From assembly GCA_005888075.1 (NCBI GenBank), contig VBKD01000057.1, forward strand, positions 1 to 5,457: a stretch of 5,457 nt of DNA, given 5' to 3'. The notes below the pieces were generated by a model, which saw only the letters and a list, made by a program, of their open reading frames with translations, made no database searches and was not told where the DNA came from. The DNA comes from Chloroflexota bacterium (GTDB lineage Bacteria > Chloroflexota > Dormibacteria > Dormibacterales > Dormibacteraceae). Both the position numbers and the translations under genes were made by a program. Below are positions 1-5,448 of the stretch, piece after piece (position 1 is the first letter of the stretch; each line of letters begins with the position of its first letter).

Positions 1-857
1 TATCTCTTGACGAAGTTGAGCGCGGTGTCGGCCACCTCTCGCCACCCGCTGTCGATCGTCAGGGCATGTCCACGATTGGGCATCTCAACGATCTCCGTTA
101 CGCCCGGGTTTCGCTTCTGCCGCTTGAAAGAGGCGTTGGCGATCGCCCACGGAACGGTGTTGTCCTTCTCGCCGGAGATGATGAGCAGCGGACCGCGTTC
201 CGGATTGATGGTGTTGACCTTGGCCTCGGTCCAGGGGTTGAGGTTGGCTGCCGCGGCCTGGAACAGCGGCGCGCCTGACGCCGGCACCGCGTACGTCTCG
301 TACAGCTCCTTGGCCTCGTCCTCGTTGACTGCGTTCGCGAAAGCGAATCGAAACTGATCGTATGTGAGCGGCACGGCGCGATTGCGATTGGCCGGATTGC
401 TGAGGACCGGGCTGGCTGCACGCAGAGCGGAGATAGGAAGCGGCAGCACACCGCGGAACGGCGCCGGATCGACCGCCACCGAGGCGGCGGCGAGCCCTCT
501 TCCCGCCACGATCTGGGTCAACAACCCGCCAAAAGAGTGGCCGATCACGGCAGGTTTCTTGTTGAGCCGGCGAATGACCCCGCCTGCATAGTCGGCCACC
601 TGGCCAACTGTCTTGTGCGCAAAAACATCAGGGTGCGCGTTGGCCTCGTCCACGGTCTGCGGATCATCCGGCCAGCCCGGCGTCACCGCGCTGTAGCCCG
701 CGTTTTCGAACAGCGCCGACCAGCGATCCCAGCTGCTGGGCAGCAGCCACAAGCCGTGGATGAAGACGACCGGCGTGCGTCCCGATGCGTTGGCGCGCTC
801 GACCTGCTCAGCTTCGTGCTCGGTGATGTCGACCGACTTCACATTCGTCGCGCTCAT
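1..857 (-). CDS. alpha/beta hydrolase, Ser-Asp-His type (3' end at window edge)
   Basis: The frame is open from the ATG at 855-857 to the window edge, giving 285 residues, and the next codon begins TA, so it is either a stop or Tyr. Alpha/beta-hydrolase landmarks appear in order: a beta-strand followed by the oxyanion-hole turn HGLW (residues 34-37), the nucleophile elbow GHSFGG (106-111, Ser108), a helical lid region (about 135-205), the acid loop GEKDNTVPW (Asp232) and the histidine loop NRGHAL (His264). About 285 residues is normal for a single-domain soluble esterase or hydrolase of this fold, so little is missing. No signal peptide or membrane segment is seen, so it is probably cytoplasmic. 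A strong ribosome-binding site precedes the ATG. The substrate cannot be read from the sequence; an esterase or lipase-like activity is family inference. It follows glpC on the same strand after 103 bp with a hairpin between them, so it may be a separate transcription unit. Confidence 0.9.
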   Translation of the reverse strand, partial: MSATNVKSVDITEHEAEQVERANASGRTPVVFIHGLWLLPSSWDRWSALFENAGYSAVTPGWPDDPQTVDEANAHPDVFAHKTVGQVADYAGGVIRRLNKKPAVIGHSFGGLLTQIVAGRGLAAASVAVDPAPFRGVLPLPISALRAASPVLSNPANRNRAVPLTYDQFRFAFANAVNEDEAKELYETYAVPASGAPLFQAAAANLNPWTEAKVNTINPERGPLLIISGEKDNTVPWAIANASFKRQKRNPGVTEIVEMPNRGHALTIDSGWREVADTALNFVKR

Positions 858-862
858 TGGCC

Positions 863-871
863 TTCCTCCCC
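863..871 (-). promoter_or_regulatory. ribosome-binding site of the alpha/beta hydrolase gene
   Basis: On the minus strand the run GGGGAGGAA lies 5 nt before the ATG at 855-857, with its GGAGG core 7 nt away. It is a near-perfect anti-16S match and fixes this start. Confidence 0.75.
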
Positions 872-903
872 AACTGGTTGCTTGGAACTGCATCGCACCC
901 GAC

Positions 904-944
904 TCGCCGCCGCGCGAGTGGGAATCCTACGCGTGCGGCGGCGA
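904..944. terminator. GC-rich hairpin between glpC and the hydrolase gene
   Basis: Arms TCGCCGCCGC (904-913) and GCGGCGGCGA (935-944) are a perfect 10-bp inverted repeat. The stem can grow to 13 bp with one G-T pair (914-916 with 932-934), leaving a 15-nt loop. It begins 17 nt after the glpC stop codon in the direction of transcription. No T-run follows on either strand, so an intrinsic terminator is not proven; it could equally be an operator or an mRNA-stabilising stem. A weak promoter-like pair for the hydrolase (TTCCAT at 951-946, TAGGAT at 929-924, 16-bp spacing) overlaps it, but I do not claim it. The rest of the 103-bp gap shows nothing else. Confidence 0.4.
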
Positions 945-960
945 AATGGAATGGGGCGTC

Positions 961-2235
961 TCAGAGTCGTTCTTTCTCGACCCTCTCCCCAACCCTCTCC
1001 CGCAGAGCGGGAGAGGGGGAATCGAGGCCGTAGGCTCGGTACAGCAGCTCTATCGGATGCACGGCATGGATACCTGAGCCATGCTCGATCTGCCACCGGC
1101 AAGTTTCGCTGCCGCATGCAGCCACTTCGGGCTTGGCTTCGCGTATCTGGCGAAAGAGCGGTTCCCCGACGGCCATCGAGATGTCGTACTTCTCCTTCTT
1201 CAGGCCGTACGTACCCGCGATGCCGCAGCAGTCGATGTTGAGCTCGATCACGCGAAGCTCCGGCACCAGCGCGAACAGATCGAGCGCGGGCTTGCCGATC
1301 CCGTGGCCACGCTGCTGGCAAGGCGCGTGGTACGGAACCTCGAGCGGCAGCGGCTGAAAGTCGGTGCGCAGCTCACCTTTCTCGTGGAGAAACAGCAGGA
1401 ACTCGCACACGTCGAACAGCTGCTTGCTCACCACCTGCAGGTCCTCGTCCTCGATGCCCAGGATCTCGTGCGCTTCGCGCTTGAGCATCAGACCGCAGCT
1501 GGTCGAGTTGGCAACGATGGGAATCCCTTCACGCGCGTAGGGCGCGAGATTGGCCACCAGCCGTCTGACATAACCGCGCGCGGCGGGGAACCGTCCATTC
1601 GACTGGAGCGGCAGCCCGCAGCAATCCTGTGGAGGGATGATCACATTGAACCCGTTGTGCTCGAGCACGGCGACCAGCATCTCCCCCGCCGCCGGCTCGT
1701 AGTAGTTCGTCCCGCAGCCGTGGAAGTAGACGACCGTCTTGTCAGCGGCTCGGCGGGCGTGCCGGCGTGCCCAGCGCTGGAACGTGCGTCCGGCGAACTT
1801 CGGCATCGCCGCATCCCGATGGATCCCGATGAGGTTGTGGGCGAGGCCGCGCAGCGTCCGGTTGCCAAGAGCCCAGTTCGCCAGCGGCGCCACCGGCGTG
1901 CCGAGCTTGCCGATCACACTCGGTCTTGCGATGAGCTGGTTGCGAAGCTGTACCTGCCCAATTTGGCCCTGCTCCTCCCACATCGCAGCGCGAGCCTGCG
2001 AGTTGATCTCGGCGATCTTCACGCCTTGAGGACAGACCTGCGTGCAGATCCCGCAGCCCGAGCAGTAGTCGACAGAGTGATCTGCGGACATTCCGGCGTC
2101 GCGATATCGCTCGGCCTGCGGGCCCACATACTTCGGCCCCGGAAAGAGCGGCGTCACCTTGGAGAAAGGACGGAACGACTCGCAGATCGTGCACTTGACG
2201 CAACGGTCGAGCGAGTCGCGTACCGCCTCAGTCAC
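961..2235 (-). CDS. glpC: anaerobic glycerol-3-phosphate dehydrogenase subunit C (iron-sulfur, CCG domains)
   Basis: GlpC is the iron-sulfur subunit that takes electrons from GlpAB and is thought to pass them to quinone at the cytoplasmic membrane. With the GTG start at 2235 it has 424 residues. The N-terminal ferredoxin region reads C12-x2-C15-x2-C18-x3-R22-P, then C58-x2-C61-x2-C64-x3-C68-P; the first motif lacks its fourth Cys. Two CCG domains follow: C174, C205-C206, C247, and then C306, C336-C337 (CCGIAGTYG), C374 and C379 in SETCRWQI. These match my recollection of E. coli GlpC (FHGC, CCG, CCGIAGTYG, ETCKWQI). The homologous region ends near HPIELLYRAYGL (residue 404); the last 20 residues are encoded by and around an intergenic-type repeat. 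The gene start overlaps the end of glpB by 8 bp, indicating translational coupling. A TTG at 2244 in the same frame is a weaker start because it directly abuts the Shine-Dalgarno sequence. Confidence 0.95.
   Translation of the reverse strand: MTEAVRDSLDRCVKCTICESFRPFSKVTPLFPGPKYVGPQAERYRDAGMSADHSVDYCSGCGICTQVCPQGVKIAEINSQARAAMWEEQGQIGQVQLRNQLIARPSVIGKLGTPVAPLANWALGNRTLRGLAHNLIGIHRDAAMPKFAGRTFQRWARRHARRAADKTVVYFHGCGTNYYEPAAGEMLVAVLEHNGFNVIIPPQDCCGLPLQSNGRFPAARGYVRRLVANLAPYAREGIPIVANSTSCGLMLKREAHEILGIEDEDLQVVSKQLFDVCEFLLFLHEKGELRTDFQPLPLEVPYHAPCQQRGHGIGKPALDLFALVPELRVIELNIDCCGIAGTYGLKKEKYDISMAVGEPLFRQIREAKPEVAACGSETCRWQIEHGSGIHAVHPIELLYRAYGLDSPSPALRERVGERVEKERL
981..1019 (+). repeat. palindromic CCCTCTCCCC-type repeat, copy 1, inside the 3' end of glpC
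   Basis: The sequence begins CCCTCTCCCC, repeats CCCTCTCCC, and ends in a perfect 11-bp inverted repeat (CCCTCTCCCGC at 993-1003, GCGGGAGAGGG at 1007-1017) with a 3-nt loop. Elements of this form are known as abundant dispersed repeats in many high-GC bacteria, and in translation they give recurring peptides such as PLPNPLPQ or SPSPALRERVG, both of which occur here in different frames. A second copy in the same orientation is at 5081-5119. It lies in frame within glpC and encodes residues about 406-418. As RNA it would fold strongly at the end of the operon and may also act as a transcript end or stabiliser. Confidence 0.85.
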
Positions 2236-3514
2236 GCGCGTCAACCCTTATGCGTGGCGCAGCGTGCTCGAGGATCGCGGCCGCGACCGCGTAGCCAGTC
2301 GCGAGGCTGATGCCGTTGCCCGAGTGCTCTCGCCACGGAACGGCCCCAGACAGAATCGCCCCGGCGGCGTGCAGATTCTCAAAGACAACTTTTCCTTTTT
2401 CATCGACAGGCCGCAGGCGAGCGTCGACCGCGACGCCCGCACGCGACACCGCATGCGTGTCGAAGTAGCGCGGCGAGAACATTGGCTCTCCCGCATCGGG
2501 CATGCCGGCGACAGGCAAACCGAACACCGTCTCTCGCACGGATCCGCGCGAATCGAGCTCCAGCCCACCAGACGCGAAGCCGCCAGTCGCGAGCACGAAA
2601 GAGTTCGCGCGATAAGCAACGGGACGCGCTGCGGTCAGCGCGTTGATCTCGGCGACTCGCCCACCTTCTGAGCCGCCCGCGGCGACTCTGTCGCCGATGA
2701 GGATGCGCGCCCCCGCCTGTCGGAGAGCCCGCGCGAGCGCGTCGTACAGACGGATCCCAGGCGCGGACGGAGGGAGCAGCGGCACCTCGAACGCGGGGTG
2801 CTCCAGCCTGCGCTCCAGGTCGCGCCACACCTCGCCCGCCTTCTCAATTCCCAGCACGGCGGGAAAACCAACCTTCTCATTGGGTTCCAGCTGTCCGGCC
2901 AGCGCCTGCACGATCCAGTCACGGAACCGCGGTTCGTCAAACCGGCGAGCGAACCCGACGCTTCCGGGGTCTGCGTTGCGATCGTGCGGTGGTTCGAGCT
3001 CGATGAATCGAGTCGAGACTCGAGCCGGAAGCTGAGCTCGGGCCAGGTTGTCCGCGAGATAGGACGCGTGGAAATCCTTCAGACCGCGCAGGCCGATGAA
3101 AACAAACCGGCCGCCGCGACGGAGGTCGCCGGCGACCATCGACTCTGGCACCAGCGCCGACGGCTTCGGCACGCCGACGGCGGTCGGCAGCAGCCAGTTC
3201 TCGTCAAGCCGCCCCTGGTAGCCCAGCTCGGGTACGCGCCTGCTCAGCCAGTCCAGGGACTCGGCGATGACGTCCGCAGAGACGTTCGCGTATGGGTGCC
3301 CGGGATGCGACACGACGAATCCCGACAGCGCTTTTTGAGGGCTCTCGATCCGCTTATCGCCGGCATAACCCAGCACATCGATGACCGGTGGCGCGAGGTG
3401 CGTCGCGCCGTTGCCCTTCGCGATGACAAGCACGCGCCGGTCTTGTTCGCTCAACCGGAGCGCGGCCGTGAGGCCGGCAAGTCCCGCTCCCACGACGATC
3501 ACGTCGTAGGTCAT
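2228..3514 (-). CDS. glpB: anaerobic glycerol-3-phosphate dehydrogenase subunit B (flavoprotein)
   Basis: GlpB is the second flavoprotein of the GlpABC complex and works with GlpA in moving electrons from glycerol-3-phosphate to GlpC. It has 428 residues, close to the roughly 419 of E. coli GlpB. The N-terminus MTYDVIVVGAGLAGL is a Rossmann dinucleotide-binding fold (G9-x-G11-x2-G14). Other landmarks are LATGGFASGGL (308-318) and a C-terminal FAD-contacting stretch, NLHAAGAILSG then NGISLATG (380-407). No membrane segment is seen. The ATG at 3512-3514 overlaps the glpA TGA (3511-3513) as ATGA. Little Shine-Dalgarno sequence precedes it, so translation probably depends on ribosomes finishing glpA. 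The frame stays open upstream to 3826, but that extension lies over the conserved end of GlpA and precedes the Rossmann fold, so it is not part of the gene. Confidence 0.95.
   Translation of the reverse strand: MTYDVIVVGAGLAGLTAALRLSEQDRRVLVIAKGNGATHLAPPVIDVLGYAGDKRIESPQKALSGFVVSHPGHPYANVSADVIAESLDWLSRRVPELGYQGRLDENWLLPTAVGVPKPSALVPESMVAGDLRRGGRFVFIGLRGLKDFHASYLADNLARAQLPARVSTRFIELEPPHDRNADPGSVGFARRFDEPRFRDWIVQALAGQLEPNEKVGFPAVLGIEKAGEVWRDLERRLEHPAFEVPLLPPSAPGIRLYDALARALRQAGARILIGDRVAAGGSEGGRVAEINALTAARPVAYRANSFVLATGGFASGGLELDSRGSVRETVFGLPVAGMPDAGEPMFSPRYFDTHAVSRAGVAVDARLRPVDEKGKVVFENLHAAGAILSGAVPWREHSGNGISLATGYAVAAAILEHAAPRIRVDARD
2245..2249 (-). promoter_or_regulatory. ribosome-binding site deciding the glpC start
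   Basis: AAGGG on the minus strand lies 9 nt before the GTG at 2233-2235, a workable spacing. It directly touches the upstream TTG at 2242-2244, leaving no spacer. This favours the GTG and shortens GlpC by three residues relative to the longest frame. The site lies within the last codons of glpB. Confidence 0.6.
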
Positions 3515-5064
3515 CTCGGCAGGTGCCGCACGTCGAACAGGCCCTGAAAGATCCAGTCGTCCAGCCTTGTCTGCCGGAGCTGATCGCCATAGAGGATCGG
3601 ATGCAGGCCCTTCCATCGTTCCTCGAGGAAATCGAGCAAAGAATGATTGGCGGTCGCGTAATCGAGGTGCCGATCCGCGTGCAGCAGGGCCGTCGCCCGA
3701 TAGATGCAGAAGCCGCCCTGGCAAGGGCCCATCCCGATCCGGAGCAGCCTGCGGATGTCGTCGATGCTGTCCGTCTCGCGGCGCGCGATCGCGGCGTCGA
3801 GGTGCGACCGCGTGACCAGCTCGCACTCACAGATGATCTCCTCGGACTGCGGCAGCGGCTCCCGCGCGCCTAGACGCGCCCCCAGCTGATACGTCGCGCC
3901 TCGCTCCGAGCCGGGCAGCCGCTCCTTCGCCGTGCTGCAGGGCCGCTGCACACCGAGCTGCTCACAGACGGCATCCACCGCCACCTCAGCCATGAAGCGG
4001 TACGTCGTGGTCTTGCCGCCCGTGATGGTGACGAACCCGCCCACGCCGTCGCGCTTCTTGTGGTCCAGCAGCGCGTGCGACCGGGTGACGTCGCGCGTCT
4101 CGATGTCCTTCGCGCGCGTCTCTTGAAAGAGTGGCCGCACCCCGGCCCACGCGTGCAGGGCGCGAGCCTGCCGGAATCCGGGCACGAGCTTCTCGCCCTC
4201 GTCCAGCATGAAGTCCACCTCGTGCTTGGTGATCTCGGACGTATCGGGATCGGTGACGTGCACATCCGTCGTGCCGATGACGCAGGTCGTGCGGATGGGG
4301 ACGATGATGTCGCCGTCGCCCGGCAGCTTGCACCGGTTCAGGACGGTCTGCACCAGCCGGTGATTCATGGCGATCATCACGCCTTTGCCCGGCAGGATCT
4401 GCACCTCGCAGCCGGCCATGCTGGCGATCTGACCCGCCCACGCGCCAGCGGCGTTCACGACGACCTCGGCACGCACGCGGACCTCGTCGCCCGATCTCAC
4501 ATCCTGCAGAACCGCGCCCATCACCTTTCCGCCGTCGACGTCGAGTGAAAGCACGCGATGGTAGGTGAGCATTCGCGCGCCGTGCTCCTGCGCTGAGCGC
4601 ACGTTGCTCCAAACGAGCTTCCAGGGATCGATGGCCGCGTCGGGCACCGTGAACGCACGCTTGATGCCGGGGTGCAGCCTGGGCTCGCGGCGCAGCGTGT
4701 CGCCGACCGACACCTCGTGCACGGGCACGCCGGTGTTCTTGCATCCGGCCAGGAAGCGGTCGCCGAAGGCGGGATCGTCCCAAGGCGTGACGACAAAGAC
4801 ACCGCCGGTGTCCTCGATGCAGTCGGGCGCAACCTTGCGCAGGATCAGGTTCTCTTTGATGCATTCGATGGCGGCCGGCGGATCCTTGACCGCGTAGCGC
4901 CCGCCCGAGTGGAGCAGGCCGTGGAAACGGCCCGTGGTGCCGTCGGCGAGGTCGCGGCGCTCGACGAGGAGCGTGGAAAAGCCTCGCATGGCCGCGTCGC
5001 GAGCCACCCCGCTCCCCGTCGAGCCGCCGCCGATGACGAGCACGTCCGTCTGCAGCGAGCTCAC
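3511..5064 (-). CDS. glpA: anaerobic glycerol-3-phosphate dehydrogenase subunit A (FAD, catalytic)
   Basis: GlpA oxidises sn-glycerol-3-phosphate to dihydroxyacetone phosphate on FAD, linking glycerol and phospholipid breakdown to respiration. It has 517 residues, against about 542 in E. coli. The N-terminal FAD fold has G12-x-G14-x2-G17 and a ribose-binding Glu35 (LLVERRDL). GRFHGLLHSGGRYAV (45-59) is the GlpA signature that continues the FAD/substrate site; E. coli has GRNHGLLHSGARYAV as I recall it. Further conserved blocks are VVNAAGAW (202-209), VIGTTD (262-267), GVRPL (308-312) and TITGGKTTTYR (346-356). The C-terminal BFD-type [2Fe-2S] domain has C412-x-C414 and C448-x4-C453 (GPCQGGFC). 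The start is a GTG with GGGAAG 6 nt upstream. The first gene of the operon, it overlaps glpB by 4 bp. Its start lies only 16 bp from a palindromic repeat, leaving no visible room for a promoter after the upstream small gene. Confidence 0.96.
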   Translation of the reverse strand: MSSLQTDVLVIGGGSTGSGVARDAAMRGFSTLLVERRDLADGTTGRFHGLLHSGGRYAVKDPPAAIECIKENLILRKVAPDCIEDTGGVFVVTPWDDPAFGDRFLAGCKNTGVPVHEVSVGDTLRREPRLHPGIKRAFTVPDAAIDPWKLVWSNVRSAQEHGARMLTYHRVLSLDVDGGKVMGAVLQDVRSGDEVRVRAEVVVNAAGAWAGQIASMAGCEVQILPGKGVMIAMNHRLVQTVLNRCKLPGDGDIIVPIRTTCVIGTTDVHVTDPDTSEITKHEVDFMLDEGEKLVPGFRQARALHAWAGVRPLFQETRAKDIETRDVTRSHALLDHKKRDGVGGFVTITGGKTTTYRFMAEVAVDAVCEQLGVQRPCSTAKERLPGSERGATYQLGARLGAREPLPQSEEIICECELVTRSHLDAAIARRETDSIDDIRRLLRIGMGPCQGGFCIYRATALLHADRHLDYATANHSLLDFLEERWKGLHPILYGDQLRQTRLDDWIFQGLFDVRHLPR

Positions 5065-5070
5065 CTTTTG

Positions 5071-5076
5071 CTTCCC
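5071..5076 (-). promoter_or_regulatory. ribosome-binding site of glpA
   Basis: GGGAAG on the minus strand lies 6 nt before the GTG at 5062-5064. It is a moderate match and supports the non-ATG start, which directly precedes the conserved Rossmann strand of GlpA. Confidence 0.55.
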
Positions 5077-5080
5077 AGCG

Positions 5081-5119
5081 CCCTCTCCCCGACCCTCTCT
5101 CTTGCGGGGAGAGGGAGGG
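5081..5119 (+). repeat. palindromic CCCTCTCCCC-type repeat, copy 2, between the small acidic gene and glpA
   Basis: This has the same family and orientation as the copy at 981-1019, and 18 of the first 19 bases are identical. CCCTCTCCCC (5081-5090) pairs perfectly with GGGGAGAGGG (5106-5115). The inner CCCTCTC at 5093-5099 gives a competing, shorter stem. The element begins 2 nt after the stop codon of the small gene and ends 16 nt before the glpA GTG, so it occupies nearly the whole gap. No T-run follows on the minus strand, so it is not a convincing intrinsic terminator; in a shared transcript it would form a stem next to the glpA ribosome-binding site. Confidence 0.8.
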
Positions 5120-5121
5120 TC

Positions 5122-5385
5122 TTAGGGCCGATCTTCTTCCTGGCCTTCGGCGAAGTCGCCTTCGGACTCTTCTTCGAGATGTTGCTCGCTTTCAGCCTCG
5201 CCTTCCGCAAAGGAACCCTCGTGCTTGCGTTCGTGGCTTTGCGGTTTCGTCTCGACGCCTTCCGCGAAATCACCCTCGGCTTCGTCTTCAGGGTGACGCT
5301 CCACGTCCTCTTCTCCAGTAGCGAAGCTCCCCTTGTGCTCGCGCTCATCCTTCTCGTCCGGTTCTTTCTCGTGGGGCTTGTCCAT
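5122..5385 (-). CDS. small acidic protein of four 19-residue GxFAEG repeats, function unknown
   Basis: The product has 87 residues. I do not recognise a named family. Four repeats begin at G19, G38, G57 and G76, exactly 19 residues apart, each opening G-[SD]-F-A-[ET]-G and followed by a Glu-rich stretch; the fourth is cut short by the stop. GSF and GDF alternate, suggesting a 38-residue duplication. The four Phe (21, 40, 59, 78) are the only aromatic residues. There is no Cys, Trp, Tyr or Ile. Asp plus Glu make up 34 of 87 residues against 10 Lys plus Arg, with 6 His, so the protein is strongly acidic and probably disordered. No signal peptide or membrane segment is seen. I chose the ATG at 5383-5385 because a good ribosome-binding site precedes it; a longer frame to 5436 would run across a strong hairpin. 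It lies 57 bp upstream of glpA on the same strand and could share its transcript. Confidence 0.75.
   Translation of the reverse strand: MDKPHEKEPDEKDEREHKGSFATGEEDVERHPEDEAEGDFAEGVETKPQSHERKHEGSFAEGEAESEQHLEEESEGDFAEGQEEDRP
5125..5331 (-). repeat. four tandem 57-bp coding repeats (19 residues each)
   Basis: Units on the minus strand are 5331-5275, 5274-5218, 5217-5161 and a partial 5160-5125. The core codons differ between units: Phe is TTC or TTT, Ala of FAEG is GCC, GCG or GCT, Gly is GGC or GGA. The repeat is therefore clear in protein and blurred in DNA, pointing to an old duplication kept by selection on the protein. Confidence 0.8.
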
Positions 5386-5392
5386 TTCCCTT

Positions 5393-5397
5393 CTCCC
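5393..5397 (-). promoter_or_regulatory. ribosome-binding site of the small acidic gene
   Basis: GGGAG on the minus strand lies 7 nt before the ATG at 5383-5385, within a purine-rich run (GGGAGAAGGGAA). It selects this ATG over the upstream in-frame start at 5436. Confidence 0.6.
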
Positions 5398-5418
5398 TTC
5401 AGCCGGCCTCTGGAACGT

Positions 5419-5448
5419 GGCCCGGCGGGACCACACTGCCGCCGGGCC
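5419..5448. other. perfect 10-bp GC-only hairpin upstream of the small acidic gene
   Basis: GGCCCGGCGG (5419-5428) and CCGCCGGGCC (5439-5448) are exact reverse complements with a 10-nt loop. There is no T-run after it on either strand; AAAATT follows on the plus side at 5451-5456. It lies 33 bp before the ATG of the small gene. It could be the terminator of a gene beyond the window, a stem in the 5' leader, or an operator. The rest of 5386-5457 shows only the ribosome-binding site and no convincing promoter. Confidence 0.45.

Noticed and set aside
1098..1113. GlpC second CCG domain has C-G-S-E-T-C instead of C-E-T-C
   Set aside because: A Cys is present two residues earlier, and I recall similar CxSETC forms as normal variation in GlpC and related CCG proteins, so I do not count it as a lost ligand.
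537..1241. 234-codon plus-strand frame spanning the hydrolase start and the glpC end
   Set aside because: It crosses two real genes and reads the repeat as PSPQPSPAERERG. No domain is recognisable and it is antisense to good genes.
1081..2310. 409-codon open frame on the plus strand
   Set aside because: It lies antisense to glpC, whose cysteine motifs and CCG domains are unmistakable. The translation is Arg/Ala/His-rich low-complexity typical of antisense frames in GC-rich DNA.
2798..3547. 249-codon plus-strand frame
   Set aside because: It is antisense to the glpB Rossmann region, with no recognisable motif and typical shadow composition.
3515..3826. Upstream extension of the glpB frame to 3826
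   Set aside because: It overlaps the conserved C-terminal part of GlpA and precedes the Rossmann fold. The ATGA overlap at 3511-3514 gives a natural start.
3986..4864. 292-codon minus-strand frame inside glpA
   Set aside because: It is an out-of-frame reading of glpA, rich in Arg, Ala and His, with none of the GlpA motifs.
5061..5348. 95-codon basic frame on the minus strand over the small acidic gene
   Set aside because: It is the +1-shifted reading of the same tandem repeat, so it also looks repetitive, and its end is the translated intergenic repeat and overlaps the glpA start. The acidic frame has the better ribosome-binding site and the clean 19-residue period.
5386..5436. Upstream start adding 17 residues to the small acidic protein
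   Set aside because: The extension crosses the hairpin region, has unlike (basic) composition, and lacks a visible ribosome-binding site, unlike the ATG at 5385.
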